From NCBI GenBank assembly GCA_003254925.1, contig QANZ01044040.1, forward strand, positions 21,765-85,764: a stretch of 64,000 bases of DNA, in the 5' to 3' direction. The stretch comes from Chamaecrista fasciculata (taxonomy: Eukaryota; Streptophyta; Magnoliopsida; Fabales; Fabaceae). How positions within the stretch are numbered: position 1 is the first letter of the stretch; each line of letters begins with the position of its first letter. Position numbers and translations under genes: made by a program. The notes below the pieces were generated by a model that made no database searches, was not told the origin of the DNA, and was given only the letters and a program-made list of their open reading frames with translations. Positions 46,838 to 59,400 of this stretch are shown one piece after another.

Positions 46838-47215
46838 TGGCAAAAGCACAAACTTCGTCCTCAAATTTTACACCAATTGTCAATTTCATCCCCAATCTTT
46901 TCTTGCGGTCAATTTCATCCCCAATGTTTTACACTTTGATCAATTTTATCCTGTGACTAATTTCTTTCAATAGATTAACGACATATTGCATCCTGTTTTT
47001 CAATCTAAGTTACGATTTGAGTTTCTTTTTCTATCAATTTTACATTACATATCATTAGTTAGGTAGATTTTGTCGTTAATATTTGGCTAAAGTAAGAGCA
47101 AAGATAAATTTGACCAAAGTGTGAAATATAAGGGACAAAATTGACCGATAAAAAAGATTGGGGACAAAATTAACAATTGATGTAAAATTTGGGGATGAAA
47201 TTAGTGTTTTTGCCA
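46838..47215. mobile_element. Foldback Mutator-like element, 378 bp, 9-bp TSD
   Basis: Ends TGGCAAAAGCACAAACTTCG / GAAATTAGTGTTTTTGCCA. The exact 9-bp duplication TTTAGAAAT is at 46829-46837 and 47216-47224. The arms contain 'GTCAATTTCATCCCCAA' units. Non-coding. Confidence 0.85.
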
Positions 47216-47239
47216 TTTAGAAATTAGAATTTTAGTGTG

Positions 47240-47587
47240 GGCAAAAGCACCTATTTTGTCCCCAAACTTTATACTCACTGTCAATTTTGTCCCCAATCTT
47301 TTTTTGCTGTCAATTTCGTCCCCAATCTTTCACATTTACGTCAATTTTGTCCTTTGCTCTTACTTTAGCCTAATATTAACGACAAAATCTACATGGCTAA
47401 CAATATATAATGCAAAATTGATAAAAAGGGAAACTCAAATCCCAACTCAGATTGAAAAACAGGATGCAGTTTGTCGTTAATTTATTAAAAGAAGTTAGTC
47501 AAAGGATACAATTGACAAAAATGTGAAAAATTGGGGACGAAATTGACAGAAAATACAAAATTTGGGGACGAAATTAGTAATTTTGCC
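47240..47587. mobile_element. Foldback Mutator-like element, 348 bp, 10-bp TSD
   Basis: Ends GGCAAAAGCACCTATTTTGTC / GACGAAATTAGTAATTTTGCC. The flanks TTTTAGTGTG (47230-47239) and TTTTAATGTG (47588-47597) match at 9 of 10 bases. Sister of the element at 46838-47215, with the same orientation-independent arm units. Confidence 0.8.
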
Positions 47588-48129
47588 TTTTAATGTGTGT
47601 ATATGGAGGGAGTCGTTAGTTCTAGACTTCTATTGCAGTTTCTATACACGATTACCACATGCATGTAAATAGTATAGATATATAGTTATATATATATACG
47701 CATGAACGATCTTCTAAATATGGCGAATGCACAATCGAATCAATCGCAAGGTTTGCTTTCTACGGCGAGGATTGATATTTCCGTTTCAACGTCACGTAAT
47801 TCACAACTAACACTCTTTCCTTTGTCCATTTCTTTCGATCTCCTTTCTCTCTCTCTCTTCACTCTCACACACTCTTCATTTCTGTTTTTCTGATCTACAT
47901 TTTCCTCCATTACCAATTTCCTCTGTTTATTTTTCAATCCGACTGGATTTGATTTGAACAACGAGATTATATTCCTATCTAATTCGTCTTCTGCATTGGT
48001 TTAAGTTCCTCGATCGCTTAACCCTATAATCCGGGATTTTCCCTTTTCTGATTCGAATCTTTCACTTTCAGAACACTAATTTGTGGGAGATCGAAGAGTG
48101 TGTTATTAATTAATTAGAAGGCGATCGAC

Positions 48130-51100
48130 ATGAAGGAGAAAAATCACTTCTCCGGAATACTAATTTGGATTTTGATGATTGTGCAATATTGGGGGTTTTG
48201 TATTGGTAGGTTTGTGGTGGAGAAGAACAATATTAAAATCACTTCTCCGGAATCGTTAAAAGGATCGTACCAATGTGCGATTGGGAATTTTGGGGTCCCA
48301 AAGTATGGAGGGACCATGATTGGGACTGTTGTGTACCCTAGGGATAATAATCAGAAAGGATGTAGAAGTTTCGATGATATTCCTTTCAAGACCAAGCCTG
48401 GAAGTTTTCCTACCTTTCTTCTAATCGATCGTGGAGGTCAGTCACTTTTTATTCCTTTATTATTAATCTCATTCTTCTTAATTTCTACCACATTAATATT
48501 TGGTCCTCATCAAAAGATGTTCAAATATACTTTCGATTATTTGCTCCTTCTATGCATCACTCTATCGGGATAGGCCGGATAGTGGATATACGTTTGCCTT
48601 GTTTCTTTTTTAGTAAACTAACAATTTGATCCCTGAAAGATTATCGAATTGATAACTTAGTCCTTGAAATATTGAAATGTACAGTTTGATCCCTGAAAGA
48701 TCAAAACTGGATATTTTTTAGTCGCTAAAGGATTAAAATTTATACTATTTAGTCCATAAAAATGACTAATTAGTATACCATTTAGATCATTTAGGGACGG
48801 AATTGTTAACTCGATAATCTTTCAAGGATCAAATTGTTAGTTTACTCTTTCCTTTTTACATGAGACTAACAAGTAGTCAAAATCTTTGTTTTTTGGAGTG
48901 ATTAAATCGTGTATTCTTAAGATTTGAAAACTAAATAGTTAAAATCTTGTAATTTTTCACTTGTGAAAATGCATATTTAGTTATTTACTATAGAAAGATT
49001 GTATAGTGTATATGGAAATATGGAATGATGAAATTGGAGCAAAAATAGACTTTTGAAAACTAACGTGATACAAGAAGAAAAAATAAAAGAGAGAAAATAT
49101 ATTTTTCTATGTCACTCATTTACCCTTAAATGGAAGACCTCCGACGAAGGAATTAGATATTGCACCTCACAGTAGATATTATGGCTTATTATACTAGAAA
49201 AAGAGAAAACCTTCTTTTTTAAGTCTTTAAATTTATTCTAAAACTAAGATTTAGTCCCTAGATATTGAAAATACATTTTTTTCTTAATTTTTTTTTTATA
49301 ATAGCACTATCTAGTTTCTATAAATAATGTATTAGAGACTAAATAATTATTATTTATATAAAAATTATGAATAAAAAATATTTTTTCAATATTCATAGAT
49401 TAAATCGTAGTTTTAAGACAAATTTAAAAACTAAAAAAGAAAAAAGGTTACTCAGCAAAAATTAAAGGAGCCAATTGACACTGGGGCATATATCTTTAAT
49501 TCGGTGATAGAACTTAAAATTTAAGCACAAAATGTTATATCCATAGTTCGTTCCTCTTTTGGTCATTGTATTGTTATGTTATGGTAGATTGCTTCTTCAC
49601 TTTAAAGGCGTGGAATGCACAGAATGGTGGAGCAGCAGCTATTCTGGTAGTAGATAACAGGGTGGAGCCACTTATAACCATGGACACCCCTGAAGAAGGA
49701 GGCAAAGAAAACGATGATTATGTGAATAAAATTACCATTCCTTCTGTCCTGATCAGCAAAGTTCTAGGGGATAACATCAAGAAGGCCCTTATAAATAGTG
49801 ACATGGTTAAGGTAAACCTTGATTGGAGGGAGGCTCTTCCACATCCTGATGATAGAGTAGAGTATGAGTTCTGGACAAATAGCAACGACGAATGTGGACC
49901 AAAGTGTGATGGTCAAATCAATTTTGTATTAAATTTCAAAGGGGCAGCTCAATTACTTGAGAGAAAAGGATTTACACAGTTCACTCCTCACTATATAACT
50001 TGGTATTGCCCTGAGGCTTTTATTAATAGCAAGCAATGCAAGTCTGAATGCATAAACCATGGGAGGTATTGTGCTCCAGATCCTGAGCTAGATTTCAGTA
50101 AAGGGTATGATGGAAAAGATGTTGTTCTTCAAAACTTGCGTCAAGCTTGCTTCTTTAAAGTGGCAAATGAAAGTGGAAAGCCTTGGCAATGGTGGGACTA
50201 TGTCACTGATTTCTCAATTCGTTGCCCCATGAAGGAGAACAAGTACTCTGAAGAATGTTCAGATGCAGTTATCAAATCTCTAGGTAGGATAGCTGGAAAC
50301 TTCATTTCTTGGAGGAGGAAACCTGTTTTTTTATCCTTGAATTTGTTTTTGAAACTATAATTTAGACATTGGATATTATAATACACTTTTTAATCCCTGA
50401 TTTTCTTACAAAAGTTGATTAGTTAGTCCCGACAATGTTAGTTGTGGGGACTAAATAATTGGTGTTTATATAAAAATCAGGGACTAAATAGTGTATTTTT
50501 AATATCTAGGAACAGAATTGTAATTTTAGAACAAATTGAAGGACTAAAAATAGATTTTATCTTTTTTTAAACATTCACTTTGGTATATGCTTCCATTTTT
50601 ATTTGGTGTTGTTTTAAATGTCAGCGACTGCAATGAGAATATACATACATAGACACTTGCATACTTGTGTGTGACTTTGGCCTTTTACACGGAAAAAAAA
50701 AATCCCTTGTTATGATTTTATTAAAGAACCTGATAAATTCACAAAAATCTGCATTTTAAGTTTTGTGCTCTAACATCTCCCTCCAGATCAGGAATATAAC
50801 CAAATTTGCATCAGCTTCCCAACATAACAAAAGAAATATATATCTTTCTATCCTTCTTCTCTTTTGTTTGGCATAACTTCAGTGAGCTTGTTCTTCGTTA
50901 TCTTAAATTTCTGGGTAAAATGGTGTCACATGATTCTAAGCTGGGAAATATCAGTCTTTTTTTTTCACTTACTTCACAGGCGTTGATCTGAAGAAAATTA
51001 AAGATTGTGTTGGGGATCCTCAAGCAGATACTGATAATCCTGTTCTCAAAGCTGAACAGGATGCTCAGGTTGGTATTTTAAATTGTGAACTTTTTTCTTT

Positions 51101-54100
51101 TTTTCGCTAGTTCTTTTAATGGGCCTTTTTGTTCATTCTGTTATTACTATATCATACTTTATTCCACTTTTGGTTTCAGATTGGCAAGGGTTCTCGTGGT
51201 GATGTTACTATACTGCCTACTCTCGTTATAAATAACAGACAGTATAGAGGTGAGGTGCAACTTTTCTAGATATATTGATGACTATTTAATTTTAACTACA
51301 TTCTACTTATAACAATTTTTTTAAAATAATTTTAGGTAAGTTGGAAAAAGGAGCAGTTCTCAAGGCAATCTGTGCAGGTTTCCAGGAGACCACTGAACCA
51401 TCAATTTGCTTAACTCCAGGTCCTAAATTTGTTTCTTTCTCATTTCTTATGCCTCCTTAAAATCCCCAGGAGAGGTAACAGAAAAATCATTTTTGTATAT
51501 CTGTTATTTGGGTGGTTTTAAGAAAGTTTCATTGGATAAGGATAGGATTAAGAATGAGTGCATTAGAGAAAAAGTTGGTGTAGCACATATTATAGAAAAA
51601 TTAGTTAAAACACGTCTTAGGTGATTTGGTTATGTCAACGGACGTCGTTAGAAGCTCCTATATGTAAAGTTGATCTGACGGAACATAACCCAATAAATAG
51701 AGGTAGGAGAAGACCGAAAAAAATAATAGGAGAAACTATTAGGAAAGATTTAAGTATTAATAACCTAACCATAGAAATGTGTAAAAACAAAATACATTGG
51801 TGCCAATTGATTTATATAATAGACCTCACTTAGTGAGAAAAAACTTCTGTTTTTGTTGTTGGTTATTGGGTGGTACTGGTTTCTGTTGTTTAAGTCTAGG
51901 GATACAAGACTTTCTTCTTCTTTCAAGTCACAGAGCAAGTGAACTTTCCTCACATCCATAAATAAACCATTTATTCCCGATTCGTGGAGGCAGAGATTTT
52001 GTTTATGCATCTATTGAACTTGTTTACAAGCTAATAGTTTTGCTGATTTTTTCTCTGCAGATATGGAAACGAATGAGTGTTTGGATAACAACGGTGGTTG
52101 CTGGCAGGACAAGTCTTCTAACATTACTGCATGCAGGGTATTAACTTCATTGTCAATCACACTTTTAAGACAGGATTTCTAATGACTTTCACTTCTATGG
52201 GATCTGGTTCTTCTGCTTTCAACTATCTGAAATTTGTTTCTGTATCATAGGATACTTTCAGAGGAAGAGTGTGTGAATGCCCTATTGTTCAAAATGTTAA
52301 GTTTGTTGGTGATGGATATACTCACTGTGAAGGTAAATAAAATTTAGATACATTTTCCCATTCTACATTCTAAAATTTCAAAACATGAAGTAAAAAAGTC
52401 GGACTAAATTATACTGTCTGTTTTATATAACTAAAAACTATATGTCGTTGTTCTGACTTAAATGACTTTCTTTTTTATAGACTGAATATATTTGTGAATT
52501 CTTATGAGTAATATAGCTTGTTGAATTTAACAGCTTCAGGAGCCTTGCGGTGTGAAATCAACAATGGAGGTTGTTGGAAGGAAACTCAAAATGGCAGGAC
52601 TTACTCTGCTTGTATTGTAAGTAGTTCTATGCATCCACTTGTAAAAGCTTGCTTCCCATGTTTTTTGTTTTTAATGTTTGAGATGTGGGGAGGGGAGTGA
52701 AGATAAAAAAGAAAGAAAGTATACTTATATACTTAAGCAGACCATTAAAATTTAAAACTTTATAGACCTAGCTAAGTATGAATAAGCATATTAGGTATAC
52801 TTTTCAGTAGTAATATTCACTAATGAATTTGGAGTATTTATATTTTATAGTTTCCAAGCCTATACGAGGCAGTCAGTTCAATTTGTTATACTAAGAATTG
52901 GAACATGGTCCAGTTCCGTTACTCCAAAAGACTACTCTCTCAGAACCAACTAAAGTCTCTGTATCCCTTCCTTTTGTTTAGATATTTTGAAATATTTCAA
53001 TTTAAGGTATTTTGAATTTGTAAAGAAAGAAAATAATAGAATTAAAAAAATTAATCTATCGTTATTTTCACTTCTAACTTTACTTTGTAATCAAAGAGAA
53101 TACATCTCAAATCTCTCTCCTTCTCTTCTCCTCCTAATCTCCAATCCAAATATACTCTAAGATTGGACTGACCGGTCTGGTACAAACTGTTTGAACTTAG
53201 ACAAATGTAGTGTTGGTTGCTGCACTTGATTTTGTTAAAATTTACATATGCAGAGATTCAAACTGCGCCCCTAAAGGCTGCTAGGTCTAGCCTTCTTTCC
53301 TCTATTTGTTGCTCATCTTCTTTCCTCGATTTGGCACACGTCATTGTTATTCATTTTTATATGCTTATATGACTATTTGTTATTGATTTCGTTTGTCTAA
53401 AATTGTTACAGATGATATGTCAAATTTTAATTACCTCTCCTGTTTTCTTGTCTGTTTAATTGATTATGCAGGATGACAATACAAAAGGTTGCAAGTGCCC
53501 ACCTGGGTTCAGGGGTGATGGAATCCATTCCTGTGAAGGTACTTGCTCTTCTGTCTGTGAATGACAAGTTCACAAAGTATTGTGAATCACAATACTTCCA
53601 ATTGTGAATTACTTTTAGCTTTATATACTTCAAATCTTTGATATGGAATTTCCTATATTTCTTGTTTTGGCCATGCTTCAGATATAGATGAGTGCGAAGA
53701 GAAAACGGCCTGCCAGTGTCCAGAGTGCAATTGCAAGAATACCTGGGGAAGTTATGACTGTAGCTGTAGTAGTGGTTTGTTCTACATACGAGAAAATGAC
53801 ATGTGCATTGGTAAGCTATGAGATTTCGTTCACCTATGACCGACCATGCATAATATAATATCTAAAGGCTTGTTTCATGTCTTGTAAATGCAGGTAAATA
53901 TAGTACTTCAGGGGGTAACGGTGGCTTTGTCTGGTTGTTTATATTCATCTTGATTGCTGCAGCAGCTGGGGGATATGCATTTTACAAGTACAGAATTCAG
54001 GTATTATTCTCGTTCTTTGATGAATAACTCCATAAGGCAGAATATAGGATGCTTCTTAGGTAGACAGCATGTATCATCATGTCATTCAAGGATCATTCTC

Positions 54101-54684
54101 ACAATAGCAGAAAGACAACAATATTAATCACGGCAAAAGTACTCTTGATACTCCCAAAGTATGAGATCAGTTTCAGTTATACCCCTAAAGTTTTTTTGGG
54201 TCGATTGTACTCTTAATTTTTTCTTTTTTATGTCAATTGTATCCCCAATTTGGAAATACAATTAACTCAAATGTGAAACATTAGAGATACAACTTTGGAG
54301 GTACAATTGAAATTGATCTTATACTTTGGAGGTACAACTAAACCTGGCCTTATACTTTGGGGGTATCATACTTTTGCTTATTAATCTCTATGTGGTAACT
54401 TTTTTGTAAGTATGGTCCATGAATAATGCGGTAGGATCTGTCTATCCAAGAATGCATCAATCCTAATAGTGTTGTTTAGACAGTGCACCAATGAAGGAAG
54501 TCTATATTTGTGCTCACAATTTCTAGATTTTGGTTCAACTGTTAAAATGATTGATTAATTATGTTTTTATATTAATTGACTGCAGAGATACATGGATTCT
54601 GAAATACGGGCAATCATGGCCCAATATATGCCCTTGGATAATCAACCAGAGGCCTCTATTAATCACCCTCATAATGAAATCTAG
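48130..54684 (+). CDS. VSR: Vacuolar sorting receptor (VSR/BP-80 family)
   Basis: Type I membrane receptor that carries soluble vacuolar proteins from the Golgi/TGN towards prevacuolar compartments. Predicted 629 residues from twelve exons: 48130-48436, 49588-50283, 50980-51068, 51180-51249, 51336-51419, 52061-52137, 52251-52332, 52534-52616, 53472-53538, 53682-53810, 53894-54000, 54586-54684. It has a signal peptide (~1-26), then a protease-associated domain starting [17 protein letters not shown] with [13 protein letters not shown]. The central receptor-specific domain includes ITWYCPEAF. Three EGF-like repeats follow ([22 protein letters not shown]; calcium-binding [16 protein letters not shown]). 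The membrane helix is at ~572-591, and the cytosolic tail carries the YMPL sorting motif near residue 611, known to bind AP-complex mu subunits. Introns 1 and 11 contain foldback elements and intron 5 a LINE relic. All canonical parts are intact. Confidence 0.97.
48611..48846. mobile_element. Foldback element in VSR intron 1
   Basis: Inverted ends AGTAAACTAACAATTTGATCC / GGATCAAATTGTTAGTTTACT. The interior has 'GATCCCTGAAAGATTA' units. The flanks are T-rich (TTTCTTTTT and TTTCCTTTT), compatible with a 9-bp duplication but not decisive. Confidence 0.65.
51520..51835 (+). pseudogene. LINE reverse-transcriptase C-terminal relic in VSR intron 5
   Basis: Frames read [20 protein letters not shown], then after a shift [20 protein letters not shown]... 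and [13 protein letters not shown]. This is the familiar C-terminal tail of plant LINE polyproteins (RLRWFGHV..., GRGRPKKTW..., W...IHVADP). A TGG-to-TGA change and at least one frameshift disable it. Only the 3' end remains, as is usual for 5'-truncated LINEs. Confidence 0.7.
54132..54379. mobile_element. Foldback element in VSR intron 11
   Basis: Ends GGCAAAAGTACTCTTGATAC / GTATCATACTTTTGC. The flanks ATTAATCAC (54123-54131) and ATTAATCTC (54380-54388) match at 8 of 9 bases. The arms have 'CAATTGTACCCCAAAG'-type units. Confidence 0.65.
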
Positions 54685-54775
54685 AAGATGTTGCAAATCT
54701 GTTTCCGTGAAGCAAAACTTAAGGTTATTCTCAAGCTTGAGACATCCTCTGCAGCTGTTTAGTTAATTACTAGAG

Positions 54776-54926
54776 GGATCCGGATCCTCTGCAGTATTTA
54801 TTTTTGTACATTTCATAGTTCATACCGTGTAGAGAGAGAAAATATTAGTGAGACCCACACTTCTCTTTAACTCTTTTATTCTCTCTCCACACTGCAGAAA
54901 ATGCACACCGCAGAAGATCTACTCTC
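54776..54926. mobile_element. Small GGATC-ended foldback MITE in VSR 3' UTR, copy C
   Basis: Starts GGATCCGGATCCTCTGCAG and ends GCAGAAGATCTACTCTC. The exact 9-bp duplication TTACTAGAG is at 54767-54775 and 54927-54935. It lies ~90 bp after the VSR stop, so it is probably inside the transcribed 3' UTR. Confidence 0.7.
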
Positions 54927-54935
54927 TTACTAGAG

Positions 54936-56474
54936 AGTAAGATACATATAATTGAGGCAACCTAGTGTCATCTCTTTTTCCTTTTCTTTGTTTTTTCGTT
55001 AGACAAAATTTAGTATTCCCTTATAATAATTTGGAAATTCACCACTGCATATATTTTATTTTTTGTTAGAGAACCTAATAACATACACTTGAAAAAATAT
55101 TGAAATAAAAAAAAAATCTTTCATTTTTTGCCAACCAAGCGGTTTTTTTTCTTTTAATTGTAAGTGGATATCATATACAGGTGACTTCTGAGGTTTTATC
55201 CAGATGGAAGTGTTCTTTCTTCTTCCATGTCCCATCTCTAGTTTGAACTTATAAGTTATAACGTATGATCTTCTTGGTATGGAAATCTAGATTAAACTAA
55301 TTATCGTTTTCGTTGTTTTTCCTTTAATCAATGTGTAGATTTTATGAAGAATTATCAGTGCAGATAAGCCTGTGTTATTCTGTACCATTACGAGTGAAAT
55401 ATCAATGTTACCGATCAATATCCAAAAACAACGAATGTCTAATTAATTACTTCAACTTTAAAATAAAAGGGGGAAAATATTATATTTCAACGAATGTCTA
55501 ATTAATTACTTCACCTTTAAAATAAAACAAAATTGTTCTTTGGCGAAAATCAGAAAACCACATTAAATGAGAATGGGGCGTGTTTTGTGTTTTCCTTTGA
55601 TAAGTTACACTAATTGTTTTAATGCTAATATCTTTTATTAATAATAAAAAAACATGTTTTTACTTCTGTTGACACTTGATTTTCTTTTTTTTGGCCAACC
55701 TGTTGATACTTGATTGTAAATGTTCATTTAGGATAAAATTAATGAAAAAAATTTATCATAGTTCTTTTATAAAAAAAAAAATGTTTTATCTCCTCAATTA
55801 AATTCATATTTCCTTACCAAAAAATAATGCACATTTAACGCTTGTTATAATGTATAGATAGTAAATATGATATTTACATTAAAATAGATAAAATTGTTAT
55901 AGAAAAAATTGAGTTTTTTTTTTTAATAAAGTTTAAAGGAGTGTATAACAAATTAACAACTCTCAGGTGAAATGAAGTATAATATAGCTTTTTTGAGTTT
56001 TTCTCCATTTCAAAATACCATTTGTCTCATTTTAGAGTTGAGGCTCTAAAGTTGTAATTACTACTTAACCTTAATTTGTAGGAGTAAAACTTTGCATCTA
56101 ATTTTAAAACTACCGAAAAAAGAAAGGCAGAATTAAGCCACTTCATGTCCTCCCACCTCAAAGCACAAAAACACAAGAACGTAATTGTTAAATAGGTTCT
56201 CCAAGTTTAAATTTTCCATGCAGCAGGAATACGTTCTAAACAACCAGATAAATAAATTAAATTATAAATAAACATGAAAATTTACCCTCATAACTGGGTA
56301 GAAAGCTAGGAACCCAGATTATTTACCAAAAAAAATCTTCAAATTTCTGCCAGAGTGGTTTATACAAATTGAGTAACACTAACACTACTACATAGGAGAT
56401 CTTATGTTGAAAAGTATAATCTTTCGCATTGTCTATTAAAGAGAACATCAACAGGCTAACCTTGTGTAACTGAA
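54936..56474. other. Intergenic region between convergent VSR and FAX3-like genes
   Basis: AT-rich. The sequence AACGAATGTCTAATTAATTA is duplicated near 55431 and 55488. No gene-like ORF. Confidence 0.5.
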
Positions 56475-59400
56475 TTAACTTTCTGCTCCACTTTCAAAGT
56501 TCGAGTCTTTTTGTGGTTTACGGTCCAGTACCAATCTATAGACGTAAAATGCCGCCACAGCGCCACTGCATAGTCGAAAAAAGCCGTTAAATTACCATTC
56601 AATGTCTTAGTTATTGAGAAAGAAGCAAAATAGCTTCATGAACATGGATAATGAAGCAGAGCATACAATCTTACATCTCTACTCTCCATTATTTTTTTTT
56701 TTGGTTTTTCACAAGTATCTTTATTGGAGACTATCACGTTTGATACAGTATTGCTCACTTCTCTCAACATGAATAATACAAGTTCATCATGTTCTGTGAT
56801 AGAATAACCTAAATAGAACAGAGTAGACAATACAAATTCCAGAACCCACGAAGGAGCTTCTGACAAAAGCTAAACTAATCAACCATGCAGAAGCTCTATA
56901 AAGGAGGTGAGATAAAAGTATCACGGGTAAGGTAAAAGATTAAAAAAATAATGAAAATGAAACCTACCATCCAAAATAAAATACTGGCTAATCGGGAAAG
57001 CTGATCCTCGAGGCAATATTTCAAAAAATTATAAACTAAGAGGATTAAGGATAGAGTATGGAACAGCCATAATTCACTAATTCAGAACCCACATCGGAGC
57101 ATACACTAATTGGTCTGCACAAATGCTCAAAGCATACTGAAATTCCTAAGGTCTCCTCTCTCTCTCTCTCTCCTATATATATATATTGGAAACTTGGCTT
57201 CCAACTCATGGTGTTTGAACCAAGTTCTTAACGCATTTACTTAACCCTGTGTAAATTTCTCTTGAACTTGAACCAGTGGGAAACTAAGATGACCAGAAAT
57301 CATCCACATTGCATGCTAAGAAGCACCCTTCAGTTCATTTGACTTTAGAGAACCCTATATACTTATAGGCATACCTACTCAAATATATGGAGATGTAAGA
57401 GACTAGAGATATATAGAGCAAACAGCAAGGTAATAACATTAAAAAATTCTGTTGTCTAAGTTCACATATAAGCTAACTAACTAGAAGTTTTCAAGAACCT
57501 GATCAAGGCAGTGAACCACGTTATGAGAGACGATCCCTGGAAAAAGAAAATCGGGAATAAAAACTATCAGAATTACAAAAATTAAACAAGTTTTATTGGT
57601 GAGTGAACCACCTCTGAAGGTGTTCTTTTTCCCCTATTTATAATTTTATAAAAGCAAAATACCGATGGTGTCTTACCTTGGCTACCGAGTTTATCTCCCG
57701 CAGGAATAATATGCTTGCTATTGCTGCAAGTCCGAAAAATTATTTTAGAGTGAGTTTAATTATCAGGAAGAAAGCAGTCAAACATAATGGGAAAAGGAAT
57801 TAAAAATGCTAATCAACTAGATATTGCATTAAAATTCTAAACACCAGTAACACAATCAGGTAATTACAGAAGTTTCATGCTAAAGCAAATACTGCTCTGT
57901 TTCCTTTCAAGGGGCTCCCTAAAGTAGACATTATTTGACTATCATTTTTTTCTCTAAACATTTAGCAGTATTAGGTGTACAAAAATAAAGAAAACCAGAT
58001 AAAGAGAATAGATAACACAGTCAAGATCACCAGATCACATCATCAAATTATGTGTTTGCTCATGAAACAAATGCAAGCCGATGATACAACTTACATTGGT
58101 TAAGTATATTGAGACTAACTGATATTTCTAGTCAACACTTCAGGACGAAAAATTGAGCAAGAGGACTTGCTATCCTGATATTGTGAAAAAATTTATAATG
58201 TACTCCGTATCTAAAATTGTAAGCACTTCCCTCCTTTTTTTTTTTATTTGCTCATGGCCTCAATTGTAAAGTTTCTGTTAAAACCATGTATGCATATATT
58301 ACATAGCTTGGCTTTTAAAATGTTGCCCTTTCCAATCTCACAACATTGAAAGATCTTTTAAGAACAAAGAACATGAATCCCTCAATTTCTCACAAAATTA
58401 TCTACATGTCTAGGGGTAAATTCCTCAATTTCACTTGATTCCCTTCTCTAGAAAATATTAGGTATGGCACATGTGAGGAAATTATGTGCCAGAATAAAAA
58501 AGTACAGGGCAGCAAAATGCCTGATTTGATAAATAGTGGAGCATAACGAATGCTACCAAAGAGAACAGGTGGAAACTGCAATGGACCTCAGAAGTTAGCT
58601 AGAGCAATAAACTGATTCCATTCCAGACAGACCACATAATCAATTCTCTAGCCTCTTAGACTCCCAGTGGACTAGTTAGCTTGCTACCAAATTTATTTTA
58701 TTTCTGACTGCTCCCTCCATGTTGGTTATAACTATATCAATACTAGATAGTTATCACGGATTAGAGAAAAAAGAAATGCGAGACTTGAAATCACTTCTAT
58801 TGACAAAGAAAACAAAAATCCAATTAGAAGGGATTTCAAAAACTATCATATCAAATTATGGAAATAATAATAACATTATTTTTCTGAGTTTAGCCATATG
58901 AACTATCAGTTAGGACTTCAGAAAATTTCTTCCTTACACAATCATAAACATCTTTATTATTGAAAGAATCAAGCACCAATGGAATTAAATTCAATAAGTT
59001 TGTCAGTCTAGCCTCCACTCCCCTTTCACAATAATTGTAACCAACTAGTACTTCTACTCTACAGTCAATCATGAAGTTAGTCAGTCTTATGAGCATATTG
59101 AATTGATACATAAAATGATTACATTATGGTACTGGAAATTATACTAATGATAATAATTAAATCTTTCGTGATTCTAGTAGATCCATTTTCATTTTATTTG
59201 CTTCAAATTGCAATTTCAGTCATATGATCTTACCTGCTTGACCCTTCAACGCTAGTGGTAATGATTCTCCTCTTTTGAATGCTCTTAGACTTGAAATGCT
59301 TAAAGCTAAGAGGACACCACCTAAAATCATCCCAAACCTAATGGCTGTAATGCTTCCTGTTACCATAAAGGTCAGAAAGCCGCCGAGAGAAAGTACCAAA

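Larger units (their letters stand above)
42918..48129. other. Foldback-element cluster between GOST-type and VSR genes
   Basis: Mostly mobile DNA: elements at 43393-44221, 44609-44808, 45164-46470, 46838-47215 and 47240-47587. The last ~500 bp should hold the VSR promoter and leader; a TATATATATATAC run lies at about 47687-47698. Confidence 0.6.

Noticed and set aside
47702-47893. 63-codon ORF upstream of VSR as a real small gene or uORF
   Set aside because: It lies in the CT-rich leader/promoter zone with no family resemblance. Whether it is transcribed cannot be judged.
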